Translations under genes and position numbers: made by a program
DNA from: Defluviitaleaceae bacterium
GTDB lineage: Bacteria; Bacillota; Clostridia; Lachnospirales; WRAX01
NCBI GenBank assembly: GCA_009779935.1
Contig: WRAX01000004.1
Span: forward strand, 1 to 64,000
Direction of reading: 5' to 3'
Length of the DNA: 64,000 nt
Shown: one piece after another, positions 9,463 to 19,154 of the stretch
Layout of the letters: every line of letters starts with the position of its first letter
Numbering within the stretch: position 1 is the first letter of the stretch
Notes under the pieces: generated by a model
Databases searched by the model: none
Seen by the model: only the letters and a program-made list of their open reading frames with translations
What the model was told of the DNA's origin: nothing

Positions 9463-11706
9463 ATGGCTTTATCCAGAAGAAAATTTTTGATAATAGCAGG
9501 TGCTACCGTTGCAGTGGCAGGCGGCGTAACGGCGGGTATAATCGCCTTAAACCGCAGGGAAGATGATGATGCTGATTACCAAGCAGCAACAGACCCCGAT
9601 TATGATGATTTAACCGATTTTCCTTCATATACCGAAACCCAGCAGGCGGCGGATGTGGAATTAAAGGCATCTTTTTGCAATGCTTGCTCCAGCCACTGCG
9701 GCATGTGGATACATGTTAAAAACGGCAGGGCTTGGAAAGTTACAGGGCATGAGAACCACAACAGAAGCCTTGGAACCCTATGTGCCAGAGCCCACGGACA
9801 TCTTGCGTGGATTTACGATCCCGGCCGTGTGCGCACACCCCTTAAAAAAGTGGGCGAAAACCAGTTTGAGCCCATCAGCTGGCAACAGGCCGCACAGGAA
9901 ATTGGCAATAAATTGCGTGAAGTTAGAGAAAGTGGCGAAGCCGAAAAGATTTTCTGGGGGCACAACCCACGCCAAACAGGCGTTTTTTACGGCACACGTT
10001 TTATGCACGCACTTGGGTCCAGTACGGTTGTAACCCACAATGCGGCATGCAATACCGCCATCCATTGCGGCTTCCAAAACACCATTGGCCGCCAAGGCCC
10101 TGCGGCGGATTTAAGAAGAAGTAATTATTTGATGATTATTGGCAGAAACTATGGTGAAGGTATACGCACGTCCCAAGCTACCCAATTTGCAGAAGCCATT
10201 GCGAGGGAAGGTGCAAAAGTTGTTTGTGTGGACCCCCGCCTTAGCGCATCTGCCGCCCTTGCGGATGAATGGGTACCAATCCGCCCCGGTACGGACATGG
10301 CATTTATCCTTGCCATGTGCAATGTGCTGATTACCGAAGATTTGTATGACAAGGGCTTTATTGCGGAATATGCCGTTGGTTTTGACCAATTTGCCGCAAC
10401 CATAGGCCGATATACCCCCGAATGGGCGGAAGATATTACAACAATCCCCGCAGAAACCATCACACGCCTTGCGAGGGAGCTGGCAGCCGCCGCCCCGGCT
10501 TGTTTTGTGGATCCATCTTGGAAGGGTGCTTTTGGTGCAAACTACGCCAACTGCACGGAAACCGTGCGTACGGTAGCGTATATTAACGCTTTGCTTGGCA
10601 GCATTGGCCAACCTGGTGGTTTGGGCATCGGCTCATCCATGGCAACGGGTTTTGGCAATCTTAACGAAACCCATCCTGCACCGCCTGCTCCCGATGTGCC
10701 AAGGCTTGATGGTGCAGGGCGTGGCGGCCAATTCCCATTCGCCCCAACACCGCAAGGTTTGCCGCATAATATCGCCAGAAGGGCGATGGAGGAGCCGGGT
10801 TCGGTTAAAGTGGGCTTTATCAGGCATTTTAATCCCGTGCGCACCTTCCCCGACCACAACCATATGAAGACCGGATTTGAAGCCTTTGAAACACTTGTGG
10901 TTATCGAAACCCATATGACAGAAACCGCACTTTGCGCCGACTACATCCTGCCCGAATGTTCTTTTGCCGAGCGTGAAGAGGTTGTGGAAAACCATGGAAA
11001 CACTATCGCCATCCGCACCATTGCAGTTGATAAGGTGTATCCGGAAACCAAAAGCCTTGATGAGATTATCCCAATGCTTGCAGATGCGGCAGGGGTTGGC
11101 AATTATTTCGGCTTTACGCTGGATGAGCTTAATACCGCACGCTTGGCACCGCTTGGCATTACCTTAGAAGAAATGCGTAAAAAAGGCTCTATCACAGTGC
11201 CAACCAACCCAAATAGTATGAATCCCGTTATATTTTATAACGAGGATTTTGCCGCAGCCGGCTTCAACGGCGTAGCCCGGTGGATTGAGCCCGTAACAGG
11301 GTTTAGGCTGGCGGACAACCAATTCCGCTTACTAAATGTTAAGCAAGGATATCATTCCCATACTGCAACGGCAAATATCCCGCAACTTGGGCAAATTACA
11401 AAAGATTACAACACCCAACGCCCATGGATGAATGCCACAAAAGCCGCCGAAATGGGCATTGCTGACGGGGATTGGGTAGAAATTACATCACCCCAGGGCA
11501 CATATAGGGGGCAAATGAAGGTAACGGAACTTATCCACCCGGAAGCTATCGCATTCCCCGGCGGATACGGAAACAGAACGCCCTTCTTTGAATTTTCGGC
11601 ATCCGTTGGCGGCGTAAACCCTAACGACCTTGTGCCCTTCCGCATGGAGCCCATTTCGGGACATGCCATGTTGCAAGAAACCTTTGTAACACTTAGAAGG
11701 GTGTAA
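9463..11706 (+). CDS. Tat-exported molybdopterin-dependent oxidoreductase catalytic subunit (PhsA/PsrA/DMSO reductase superfamily)
   Basis: Twin-arginine signal SRRKFLIIAG; FeS motif CNACSSHC...LCARA; molybdopterin and C-terminal dinucleotide-binding domains. Confidence 0.92.
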   Translation: MALSRRKFLIIAGATVAVAGGVTAGIIALNRREDDDADYQAATDPDYDDLTDFPSYTETQQAADVELKASFCNACSSHCGMWIHVKNGRAWKVTGHENHNRSLGTLCARAHGHLAWIYDPGRVRTPLKKVGENQFEPISWQQAAQEIGNKLREVRESGEAEKIFWGHNPRQTGVFYGTRFMHALGSSTVVTHNAACNTAIHCGFQNTIGRQGPAADLRRSNYLMIIGRNYGEGIRTSQATQFAEAIAREGAKVVCVDPRLSASAALADEWVPIRPGTDMAFILAMCNVLITEDLYDKGFIAEYAVGFDQFAATIGRYTPEWAEDITTIPAETITRLARELAAAAPACFVDPSWKGAFGANYANCTETVRTVAYINALLGSIGQPGGLGIGSSMATGFGNLNETHPAPPAPDVPRLDGAGRGGQFPFAPTPQGLPHNIARRAMEEPGSVKVGFIRHFNPVRTFPDHNHMKTGFEAFETLVVIETHMTETALCADYILPECSFAEREEVVENHGNTIAIRTIAVDKVYPETKSLDEIIPMLADAAGVGNYFGFTLDELNTARLAPLGITLEEMRKKGSITVPTNPNSMNPVIFYNEDFAAAGFNGVARWIEPVTGFRLADNQFRLLNVKQGYHSHTATANIPQLGQITKDYNTQRPWMNATKAAEMGIADGDWVEITSPQGTYRGQMKVTELIHPEAIAFPGGYGNRTPFFEFSASVGGVNPNDLVPFRMEPISGHAMLQETFVTLRRV

Positions 11707-12317
11707 TGGCTATGCAGGACGCCCAAATGCGTGTGCAAGCATACTTGTCCCTTAGCCAGCTGTTGCAACGCCCGAATGAGGAGTTATTGGAGCATATAAA
11801 CAACCCCGAATTTGATAAATTGTGGCAAAGGGTGGCGGGGGCTTATGGCATCAAAATCCCTAAAAGCTGGCAAGCTGTCAATATTCCTGATTTGGTGGAG
11901 TGGGGCAGGGCGTGGGATGTGACGATGGGGCCCGTTGCGCCATTGGCAGAACCTATCGAGTCCCTTTATAAAATTTGGACAACGGACGAGTCCTGCGGGA
12001 TATCTATAGCCAAGGAAAAGGGCTACTTGAAGGGTGACTGGGCCTGCCATATGGAAGAATTGCTGATAAAATCGGGCTTCCAAATCCCAATGCAATTTAA
12101 CCACTGCCCCGACCATCTTGTGCTGGAATTGGAGTATTTCAGCTTATTGATTGAAGATGCATCCCGGCAGGCGCAGGCAAATTTTGCCAAATATCATCTG
12201 GACTGGCTGGAAGAGTTGCTGAAAACAGCCAAGGACAGGGATGTGCCAAAAATCTACCAAGACTTGTACCGCCTTTGTGCAGACTTTGTAAAGGCGGATA
12301 CCAAAATGCTTATTTAA
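11706..12317 (+). CDS. TorD/DmsD-family molybdoenzyme maturation chaperone
   Basis: All-helical ~200 aa, HCPDHLVLELEYFSLL segment (family motif), ATG overlaps preceding stop. Confidence 0.82.
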   Translation: MAMQDAQMRVQAYLSLSQLLQRPNEELLEHINNPEFDKLWQRVAGAYGIKIPKSWQAVNIPDLVEWGRAWDVTMGPVAPLAEPIESLYKIWTTDESCGISIAKEKGYLKGDWACHMEELLIKSGFQIPMQFNHCPDHLVLELEYFSLLIEDASRQAQANFAKYHLDWLEELLKTAKDRDVPKIYQDLYRLCADFVKADTKMLI

Positions 12318-12343
12318 CTATAAACCAAGGGGGATCACGATAA

Positions 12344-12667
12344 ATGCTTAACATAGGCACGATGGAAATGGTCGTATTATTGTTGGTGGCATTTATCGTG
12401 GTTGGCCCCAAGGATTTGCCCAAGGTTGCAAGGGGCGTTGGTAAGGCAGTTAGGTATGTAAGGGGTTTATGGACAGAAGTGACAGCAGCACTTAATCTGG
12501 AAGAGGAAATGGAAGCGGCAAGCGACTTAAAGGCAACTGCCAAAGAAGCTGTTGACACAGTGCAGGAAATTAAAAAAACCGCCGCAGATACCCTAAATCC
12601 CAAAAACCTGCTAAACCCTGTTGAAAAAGAATTTAACGATGCAAAGAAAGAAATACAAAAACTGTAA
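12344..12667 (+). CDS. tatB: Sec-independent translocase TatB-like protein
   Basis: MLNIGTMEMVVLLLVAFIVVGPKDLPKVARGVGKAVRYVRG. Confidence 0.85.
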   Translation: MLNIGTMEMVVLLLVAFIVVGPKDLPKVARGVGKAVRYVRGLWTEVTAALNLEEEMEAASDLKATAKEAVDTVQEIKKTAADTLNPKNLLNPVEKEFNDAKKEIQKL

Positions 12668-12680
12668 GGAGTGGGTTATT

Positions 12681-12911
12681 TTGCCATATTTGGAAACGGC
12701 CGAATTGGTGTTTATGCGCATTGGCACAACCGAAATAATTTTATTGGTTATTTTGGCATTGCTAATTTTTGGCGGAAGCAGACTTGCCGGCCTTGGCAAG
12801 GCTTTGGGTACCAGCATCCGTGATTTTAAGAAAGAAACATCAAGTGTGGACAAACCAGAGGCCGAAGAAGCCAAAACAGAAGAAGACAAGGAAGAAGCCA
12901 CAAATGCCTAA
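12681..12911 (+). CDS. tatA: Sec-independent translocase TatA-like protein (TTG start, or ATG at 12714)
   Basis: MRIGTTEIILLVILALLIFGGSRLAGLGKALGTSIRDFKKE. Confidence 0.87.
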   Translation: MPYLETAELVFMRIGTTEIILLVILALLIFGGSRLAGLGKALGTSIRDFKKETSSVDKPEAEEAKTEEDKEEATNA

Positions 12912-13644
12912 AGAAAGTCTTTTGCAGCACCTTCGTGAGCTGCGGAAGGTGCTTACAGTTAGTGCCATTGCTGTATTTGTTGGTTTTGTTGCCATTTTCT
13001 TTCTGTTTTCGGAAGAGCTTTTGCTGTTTTTTAGCCGCCCCCTACTGGACAGGGATGTGGATATTATTAATATTGGGCTGGCAGAGCCATTTGTGGCGCA
13101 ACTGCGGGTTTCTTTTGTGGCGGGATGCGTTTTGGCATCCCCTGTTGTGTTTTGGAAAATTTGGTCATTTGTGCGGCCCGCCCTATTCCCTAAGGAGCGT
13201 GCGGCCTTTCGCTTTACATTTGTAATTGTAATGCTGCTTTTTATTTTGGGGGTGCTGTTTGCCTATATTTATGTATTTAACATCACCATAAATTTTTTCT
13301 TGTTAATGGGAGAAAATGTGGCAACCCCCCAAATTTCCATAGATATGTATTTGCGCATGTTATTTAATTTTGTTATCCCATTTGGGTTGGCATTTCAGTT
13401 GCCTGTTATCACCTATCTGCTGCACAGGCTTGGTATTGTCAAACTACAAGGGTTGACAAAAAACCGCAAATACGTTGTTTTTGCAGTTTTTGTGGTGGCA
13501 ACAATTATAACCCCGCCGGATTTTTTATCACAAATAATGTTAGCCTTGCCGCTGCTATTTCTCTACGAAATCAGCATTATTGTGATACGCCTAACCGCAT
13601 CACGTAAAAAGCCTGTAAGTGAGGATGGCCAAAATGATTCATAG
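12904..13644 (+). CDS. tatC: Sec-independent translocase TatC
   Basis: HLRELRKVLTVSA..., polytopic, FGLAFQLPVITYLL, TPPDFLSQIMLALPLLFLYEISI. Confidence 0.95.
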   Translation: MPKESLLQHLRELRKVLTVSAIAVFVGFVAIFFLFSEELLLFFSRPLLDRDVDIINIGLAEPFVAQLRVSFVAGCVLASPVVFWKIWSFVRPALFPKERAAFRFTFVIVMLLFILGVLFAYIYVFNITINFFLLMGENVATPQISIDMYLRMLFNFVIPFGLAFQLPVITYLLHRLGIVKLQGLTKNRKYVVFAVFVVATIITPPDFLSQIMLALPLLFLYEISIIVIRLTASRKKPVSEDGQNDS

Positions 13645-14515
13645 GCTTGTTTTTGCATTGGTTGCCAATGATGCGGATAAAACCAAGCAGCCCCCAAAAC
13701 CCACTGTGGATTGGGAGTGTTGCTTTAACCGCAAGCAAAAACGCCACGAATGCACAGTTTGTCGTGATATTTGCCCAAAAAACGCTATTGTTTATGATGG
13801 GCAAATAAAAATAAACAAAAACCTTTGCAATGGTTGCCATCTTTGCCACGGGGTTTGTCCCACCCAGTGCATTTACCAACAAAGCGGCTTTATTAGGGGT
13901 GGCAACGGGGAAGATAATCCTGTTTTAATGTTTTGCTGCAGACAGTGCAAGGCCGGCTCTATGGAGGTTAGTCTGCCCTGTATCGCTTCTATGCCTTGGG
14001 AGTTTTATGCACTGGCAAGCTACCAAAACCCTATATCCATAAGGGCGGAAGCTTGTGCAACTTGCCCACTTGGCCTTAATGCGGAAAATTATATACTTGC
14101 AATTCATCAAAACCTACAAATATTTTGGGGTGACGCATATGGCAAAAAAATTTTGTGCCATACGGCCGCACCTGCCACAGAATATTCCCGAAGGGAACTT
14201 TTTGGGATTTTTGTAAGAAAGCCCAAAAAGCCCGCCTTTGCGGATGTTTTTGAAATGGACAAGGCAATAAAAAAACACCCTGCTTTTTACCGCAACCTGC
14301 TATTAAACCAGCTGTACAATGAAAGTCAAAGTCATGGATGGAAAACATGGTTGATAAACCAAAATTGTGATGGTTGCGGTATTTGTGAAAAGTTATGCCC
14401 CTGCGGGGCTTTGCAAATGACAGAAGAAGGGCGGCCGCATCACAATGCAACCCTGTGCCTAAATTGCGGCCTTTGCAAGATTATTTGCCCACAAAAAGCC
14501 CTACAACAAAACTGA
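13625..14515 (+). CDS. four-cluster-type 4Fe-4S ferredoxin-like protein
   Basis: CTVCRDICP, CNGCHLCHGVCP, CDGCGICEKLCP, CLNCGLCKIICP. Confidence 0.85.
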   Translation: MAKMIHRLVFALVANDADKTKQPPKPTVDWECCFNRKQKRHECTVCRDICPKNAIVYDGQIKINKNLCNGCHLCHGVCPTQCIYQQSGFIRGGNGEDNPVLMFCCRQCKAGSMEVSLPCIASMPWEFYALASYQNPISIRAEACATCPLGLNAENYILAIHQNLQIFWGDAYGKKILCHTAAPATEYSRRELFGIFVRKPKKPAFADVFEMDKAIKKHPAFYRNLLLNQLYNESQSHGWKTWLINQNCDGCGICEKLCPCGALQMTEEGRPHHNATLCLNCGLCKIICPQKALQQN

Positions 14516-14527
14516 TAGGGCTTTTTT
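14493..14527 (+). terminator. intrinsic terminator after ferredoxin gene
   Basis: AAAAAGCCCTA...TAGGGCTTTTTT hairpin. Confidence 0.75.
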
Positions 14528-14550
14528 ATTTATTTTGTACGCTTGTTTTC

Positions 14551-15066
14551 TTAAATCATTAATTTGGACCAGTCCACAACCTTACCTTCTACCAAGTCCA
14601 CAAGCCCCTTAATATCTTTATGGGCGTTGATGGCCGGTATCCCGCCATACTCACTGATACTTGATGAAATTACACCGGAAACGCAAAACACCTGGTCGCT
14701 CCACTTTTCTTGCAGGTCATCTTTATTGTGGGCGGTTACAATTTTTGGTATGGCAATGTCAGAAACCCCTTCACACACAACCCAATCACATTCCCCTTGG
14801 TAAAGGGACAAAAGTTTTTCCGTGGGAAGCCTGTGGGGGAAGAGTAGGGCGGTTTCCTGTTTCGCATGGGCGCATACCATACGGGAGCCTGCCGTAAGAT
14901 GCCTTGCCGTGTCTTTGGTGGGGTCGGGATCTATTTTATAATCATCACAATGGATATGTTTGATAGAACCCACCCTATAGCCCCGTTGTATAAGCTCGCC
15001 TATTATGCGCTCTGTGGTGACGGTTTTTCCGCTGTTGGTTATGCCGCAAACGGCAAAGGCTTTCAT
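14551..15066 (-). CDS. mobB: molybdopterin-guanine dinucleotide biosynthesis protein B-like GTPase
   Basis: MKAFAVCGITNSGKTVTTERIIGELIQRGYRVGSIKH, P-loop. Confidence 0.85.
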   Translation of the reverse strand: MKAFAVCGITNSGKTVTTERIIGELIQRGYRVGSIKHIHCDDYKIDPDPTKDTARHLTAGSRMVCAHAKQETALLFPHRLPTEKLLSLYQGECDWVVCEGVSDIAIPKIVTAHNKDDLQEKWSDQVFCVSGVISSSISEYGGIPAINAHKDIKGLVDLVEGKVVDWSKLMI

Positions 15067-15071
15067 TTGCT

Positions 15072-16271
15072 TCACTCCTCAGTGTTGGTGGTGATTTTTA
15101 AGAAGGTTTTTTTGCCCTTTTGAACAATTAACCCGCCGTCGGTAAAGTGGCTTAATTCCACCACATGGGTAGCATCGTCGATTTTTTTGCCGTCCACCAT
15201 TATGCCGCCTTGTTGTACATTTCGGCGTGCTTCAGATTTGGATGGCACAAGCCCTGCATGCACCAGCAAGTCCAGAATGTTTATACCGCCCCCAAAAATA
15301 TCTTTTGACAGGGCAAGGTTTGGTATTCTCACGCTACTAACTTCATCTGCTATCTGCTTGCCATGTACAATTTTTGTTACTTCATACGCCAGCACCTCTT
15401 TGGCCTTGTTAAGGGCTTCCCCTTCTGTTGCTGTTAGCTCATCAATCTGCTCCAAGGGCAAAAATGTTAGCATGCACAGATATTGGCGCAAAACCGTATC
15501 CTGTGTATTACGGAAATATTGGTAAAAATCGTGCGGGCTGGTTTTGTTTGCATCCAGCCAAGTTACGCCGCCGGTGGTTTTGCCCATTTTTTGCCCATCA
15601 CCTTTTAACAGCAGGTTGTAGGTGAAGCCATAAGCATCTTTGCCATCAACGCGGCGTATCAAATCCACCCCGGCAACTATATTGGACCACTGGTCGCTGC
15701 CGCCCGCTTGCACAACGCAGCCAAAACGGCGGTTAAGCTCCAAAAAGTCATAGGCCTGCATTACTACATAATTAAGCTCAAAAAAATTAAGCCCGCTGCC
15801 TTCAAATTTGGTTTTATATTTGTCGGTGGCAAGCATGCGGTTGACGGAAAAATGGATGCCGTATTCCCTTATAAATTGTGTGTAATTAAGCTGTCGAAGC
15901 CAATCACCATTGTTTACCATTATTGCTTTGTCATCAGAAAAGTCAATAAATTGGGCGGCTTGGGTTTTGAATCGCTCAATATTATTGTCAATTTCTGTCA
16001 GGGACATTAGGGGGCGCATCTCGTCAGCCTTATCGGGGTCACCTACCATGCCTGTGCCACCACCCATAAGTATGATTGGCACATGCCCTGCCCGTTGAAG
16101 CCAAGCTGCCGCCATAAATGTCACATAATGCCCAATATGAAGGGAATCTGCTGTGGGGTCATAACCATTATAAAATATCACATTTTTTTCGGCAAAAAGC
16201 TTGTCCATCTCCGCTTCATGGGTCATTTGGGCGATAAAGCCCCGTTGCTTTAATATTTCAAAACCATTCAT
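15072..16271 (-). CDS. tyrS: tyrosyl-tRNA synthetase
   Basis: YDPTADSLHIGHYVTFM, GQKMGKTTGG, C-terminal S4 domain. Confidence 0.96.
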   Translation of the reverse strand: MNGFEILKQRGFIAQMTHEAEMDKLFAEKNVIFYNGYDPTADSLHIGHYVTFMAAAWLQRAGHVPIILMGGGTGMVGDPDKADEMRPLMSLTEIDNNIERFKTQAAQFIDFSDDKAIMVNNGDWLRQLNYTQFIREYGIHFSVNRMLATDKYKTKFEGSGLNFFELNYVVMQAYDFLELNRRFGCVVQAGGSDQWSNIVAGVDLIRRVDGKDAYGFTYNLLLKGDGQKMGKTTGGVTWLDANKTSPHDFYQYFRNTQDTVLRQYLCMLTFLPLEQIDELTATEGEALNKAKEVLAYEVTKIVHGKQIADEVSSVRIPNLALSKDIFGGGINILDLLVHAGLVPSKSEARRNVQQGGIMVDGKKIDDATHVVELSHFTDGGLIVQKGKKTFLKITTNTEE

Positions 16272-16274
16272 TTG

Positions 16275-16760
16275 CTACATGCCCTCCAAAAACCGGCTTA
16301 TACTATTTGCTATTTTTGCAAGCCCATCCACATCCGCTTGGGAAAATCTGTCAAACATGGGGCTGTCAATATCCAGCACCCCAAAAACCCTGCCTTTTAT
16401 AAACAAAGGCAATACAATTTCCGAATTACTTTGGGAATCGCAGGCGATGTGCCCGTCAAAAGCATGCACATCAGGCACCACAATAATTTCGCCCTTTTCG
16501 GCAGATGTGCCGCATACCCCACGCCCAATTGGGATGCGTGTGCAAGCAGGCTTACCGCAAAATGGACCAAGCACCAACTCGCCGTCCATGGCCAAATAAA
16601 ACCCCGCCCAGTTCACATCAGGCAAGGCGGTGTATATAAAAGATGCGATATTTGCTAAATTTGCAATAAGGTTCTTCTCATCTCTCAAATGGGCATCAAT
16701 TGCGCCCTGCAATAGCTGGTAATTTTTAGATATATCACTATCCGCTCTAAATTCAAACAT
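16275..16760 (-). CDS. GAF-domain free methionine-(R)-sulfoxide reductase
   Basis: VNWAGFYL...LGPFCGKPACTRIPIGRGVCGTSAEKGEIIVVPDVHAFDGHIACDSQSNSEIVLP (fRMsr Cys pattern). Confidence 0.9.
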   Translation of the reverse strand: MFEFRADSDISKNYQLLQGAIDAHLRDEKNLIANLANIASFIYTALPDVNWAGFYLAMDGELVLGPFCGKPACTRIPIGRGVCGTSAEKGEIIVVPDVHAFDGHIACDSQSNSEIVLPLFIKGRVFGVLDIDSPMFDRFSQADVDGLAKIANSISRFLEGM

Positions 16761-16761
16761 T

Positions 16762-17487
16762 TTAATCCCCATCCACCATTACAAAAATTATTTCATCCCT
16801 ATGCACCAAGCGCAGGTGCTGGCGGGCTGCACTTTCGATAAAGTCCAGGCTTTGCACATATGCGGCTTCGCCACTTAACTCCCTTTGGCGTTCTTCTTGC
16901 TGGGCAATTTGTGCTTCTATGTAGGCAATTTGTGCATTTGCCTCGCTTATACGTCCCATTAGCCCAACTGCCAAATACAAGGCAGTGCCAACCACGGCAA
17001 TCAAAACCAGCAGCTGTATCAGTGCTTTTATACCCAAAGCCACCTTGTTACGTTGGTTTGCATGCTTTATCTTTTGTTTCATAACCCCGCACACGCTCCT
17101 CGCTACTTTTGTACCCTTCATTTTAACAGAATCAGCCCTGCTTTGCAAGCCCCTTTTTGCCACGCCTGCCTTTTTTCGCATGGCAACGGCAAATTTTGCG
17201 CCCAAAGGGAAAATTAGGCGGCTAAGGGTGCATAAATATAAGGTTATCCCTAACCCAACCCCGAGAAAGGTAAAAAAGCGCAATTGCCCAAAATTGATGT
17301 GCATAAGCAATGCAAACAACAAAAGGGCGCAAAACAACCAAAATAAGGCATCTTCCAAAGCGGTTAGCAATGGATTGTGGCGCAACATTTTGCGGAAAAT
17401 GCGAAAACCATCGTAAATAAAACCAAAAACAAAGCCCGCCGCCGCAGTCAATAAAAAGGTGAAGCCTTGACCTGTTAAATCAGCCAT
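16762..17487 (-). CDS. YabQ-type spore cortex protein fused to DivIC/FtsB-type septum initiator domain
   Basis: N-terminal YabQ-like 3-4 TM region, then TM plus coiled coil ending ESAARQHLRLVHRDEIIFVMVD; directly downstream of yabP. Confidence 0.8.
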   Translation of the reverse strand: MADLTGQGFTFLLTAAAGFVFGFIYDGFRIFRKMLRHNPLLTALEDALFWLFCALLLFALLMHINFGQLRFFTFLGVGLGITLYLCTLSRLIFPLGAKFAVAMRKKAGVAKRGLQSRADSVKMKGTKVARSVCGVMKQKIKHANQRNKVALGIKALIQLLVLIAVVGTALYLAVGLMGRISEANAQIAYIEAQIAQQEERQRELSGEAAYVQSLDFIESAARQHLRLVHRDEIIFVMVDGD

Positions 17488-17499
17488 TTTGCCACGCCC

Positions 17500-17784
17500 C
17501 TATTTGAAAATTTTGCCGAACATGGAGGATTTTTTACGCCCCATGGGTGCGTCCTCTTCATAATTTATGGCAGTTACCCGTCCAAAGATGTTTAGGGTGC
17601 CGCTGTCCAAATTAAGGGCTGCCACATGCAGGTTGTCGCCCCGCAAAATCATCACGCCCAAATCGGTTTCGCATACCACCTGTCCCTCGTCAAAAGAAAT
17701 TACATCCAAAACCCCTGTGATAACGGTGTTTTCACGCTGGTCCACTGTTAATTTATGTCGTCCTGCCCGTCTTTCTTCTGCCAT
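17500..17784 (-). CDS. yabP: sporulation protein YabP
   Basis: RHKLTVDQRENTVITGVLDVISFDEGQVVCETDLGVMILRGDNLHV. Confidence 0.88.
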   Translation of the reverse strand: MAEERRAGRHKLTVDQRENTVITGVLDVISFDEGQVVCETDLGVMILRGDNLHVAALNLDSGTLNIFGRVTAINYEEDAPMGRKKSSMFGKIFK

Positions 17785-17898
17785 GTTGTTGCCCCCTTGC
17801 ACCTCGTTGATATCAATACCATTATATGGCAAAGGGGACGAGGTAGAACGCAAAATTTTGAGGACGACTACAATAGCCGTCCCCATTATATCATTAAA

Positions 17899-19086
17899 TC
17901 AATTTACAATTAGCGGTGCATTGGATGTGGAAAGTTCCATTACAACTTTCTTCATGCAGCTGTCAAAATTACCGCTTTGCGCTTCCACGAAAGACTTATC
18001 GTTGCGAATATAATTCATGCTTACAAGCCCTAATTTCACCGCATCAAGGGCGGCGTGGGCTTTGATGTGATAGCCCAAGGTGGCATATGTGGGTAGCAGC
18101 ACATTCATCTTGCCATTGCTGGTCTCTGCATGCCAGCGGTAGTTGTCGTGGTTGTTAAATGCCGCTACCTGCAAATCCATACTACCGTTGAATGTGGAAG
18201 CTTTCATATCGGCAATATCAATTTTGCTGATGTTTACAGGGCCATTAAAATTTTCAATGTGGGCAACTTGGGCGGAAGAATTTTTAACATCCAAGCGGCC
18301 GTTAGATGCCTCCACGGTTAAATTGTGGGCGGATACACCGTCAATTTCCGAATTGCCATTTATGTTTTCGGCATGCAGGAAGTGGGTTGTTACTGTGGAA
18401 ACGCTTAAATCCCCATTGTTGGTGGCGGCTTTAATATTGTCAAACATGGCTTCCGGCACAAAAGCATCAATACACACACGCTCAAAATCATTTTCATCAA
18501 AGGAAAGGTAATATTTGTTGCCAAGGGCATCCAGGCGGGCTTTTGCCCCTGCACGTTTTGCGACGGTAAAAATTTTAGCGGATATTTTGTCGCCATTGTA
18601 GCCTTTTATTAGCACATTACCATTTAAGCCCGTCAAATTAAGCTCTGCACCGCCTTGTGCCACCTTAATTTCCACAACTTCTTCAATGCCGCTACTGGGG
18701 CTTGCGGGGTGCGGGGGTGGGGCGGGGGAGGTTTGATAGCTGGGCTTGGGGGCATCGTGAGGGGTGCGACTTGCTAAGGATTTGGAAACATAATCGGCAG
18801 CACCTGCAGTTTTTTCCACTACAAATTTGCCTGCCTTTTGCAGTTTGGGCTCCATATCCTTCATAAATGCACCAAATTTGGCAGTCATAGTATCCACGCT
18901 ACTGCCGGGCGCAGATGAGCCGGAGCTTGACGGCGGGATTTGGCTATTGGGGATATGCCCTGAAGATGGGGTTGGCGCAGGGCGTGGCTTTGGCGAGCCA
19001 TCCGCCGCTAAAAGGCGGGAGGCCTCCTCGGCGTTAATTTTACCTTCTTCTAACATTTTTAATATCATCATTTTTTCAGTCTGCAT
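17899..19086 (-). CDS. SHOCT-like/DUF4097 adhesin-type protein
   Basis: N-term MILKMLEEGKINAEEASRLL; proline-rich linker; beta-helical DUF4097 repeat pattern (NGDLSV, NGNSEIDGV, NGRLDVKNS). Confidence 0.8.
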   Translation of the reverse strand: MQTEKMMILKMLEEGKINAEEASRLLAADGSPKPRPAPTPSSGHIPNSQIPPSSSGSSAPGSSVDTMTAKFGAFMKDMEPKLQKAGKFVVEKTAGAADYVSKSLASRTPHDAPKPSYQTSPAPPPHPASPSSGIEEVVEIKVAQGGAELNLTGLNGNVLIKGYNGDKISAKIFTVAKRAGAKARLDALGNKYYLSFDENDFERVCIDAFVPEAMFDNIKAATNNGDLSVSTVTTHFLHAENINGNSEIDGVSAHNLTVEASNGRLDVKNSSAQVAHIENFNGPVNISKIDIADMKASTFNGSMDLQVAAFNNHDNYRWHAETSNGKMNVLLPTYATLGYHIKAHAALDAVKLGLVSMNYIRNDKSFVEAQSGNFDSCMKKVVMELSTSNAPLIVN

Positions 19087-19154
19087 AATAATACCTCCGT
19101 TTAACTCTATATACGTAAAAATGGTGGCAAAGTTTGTGGCCTGCTACAAAATAC

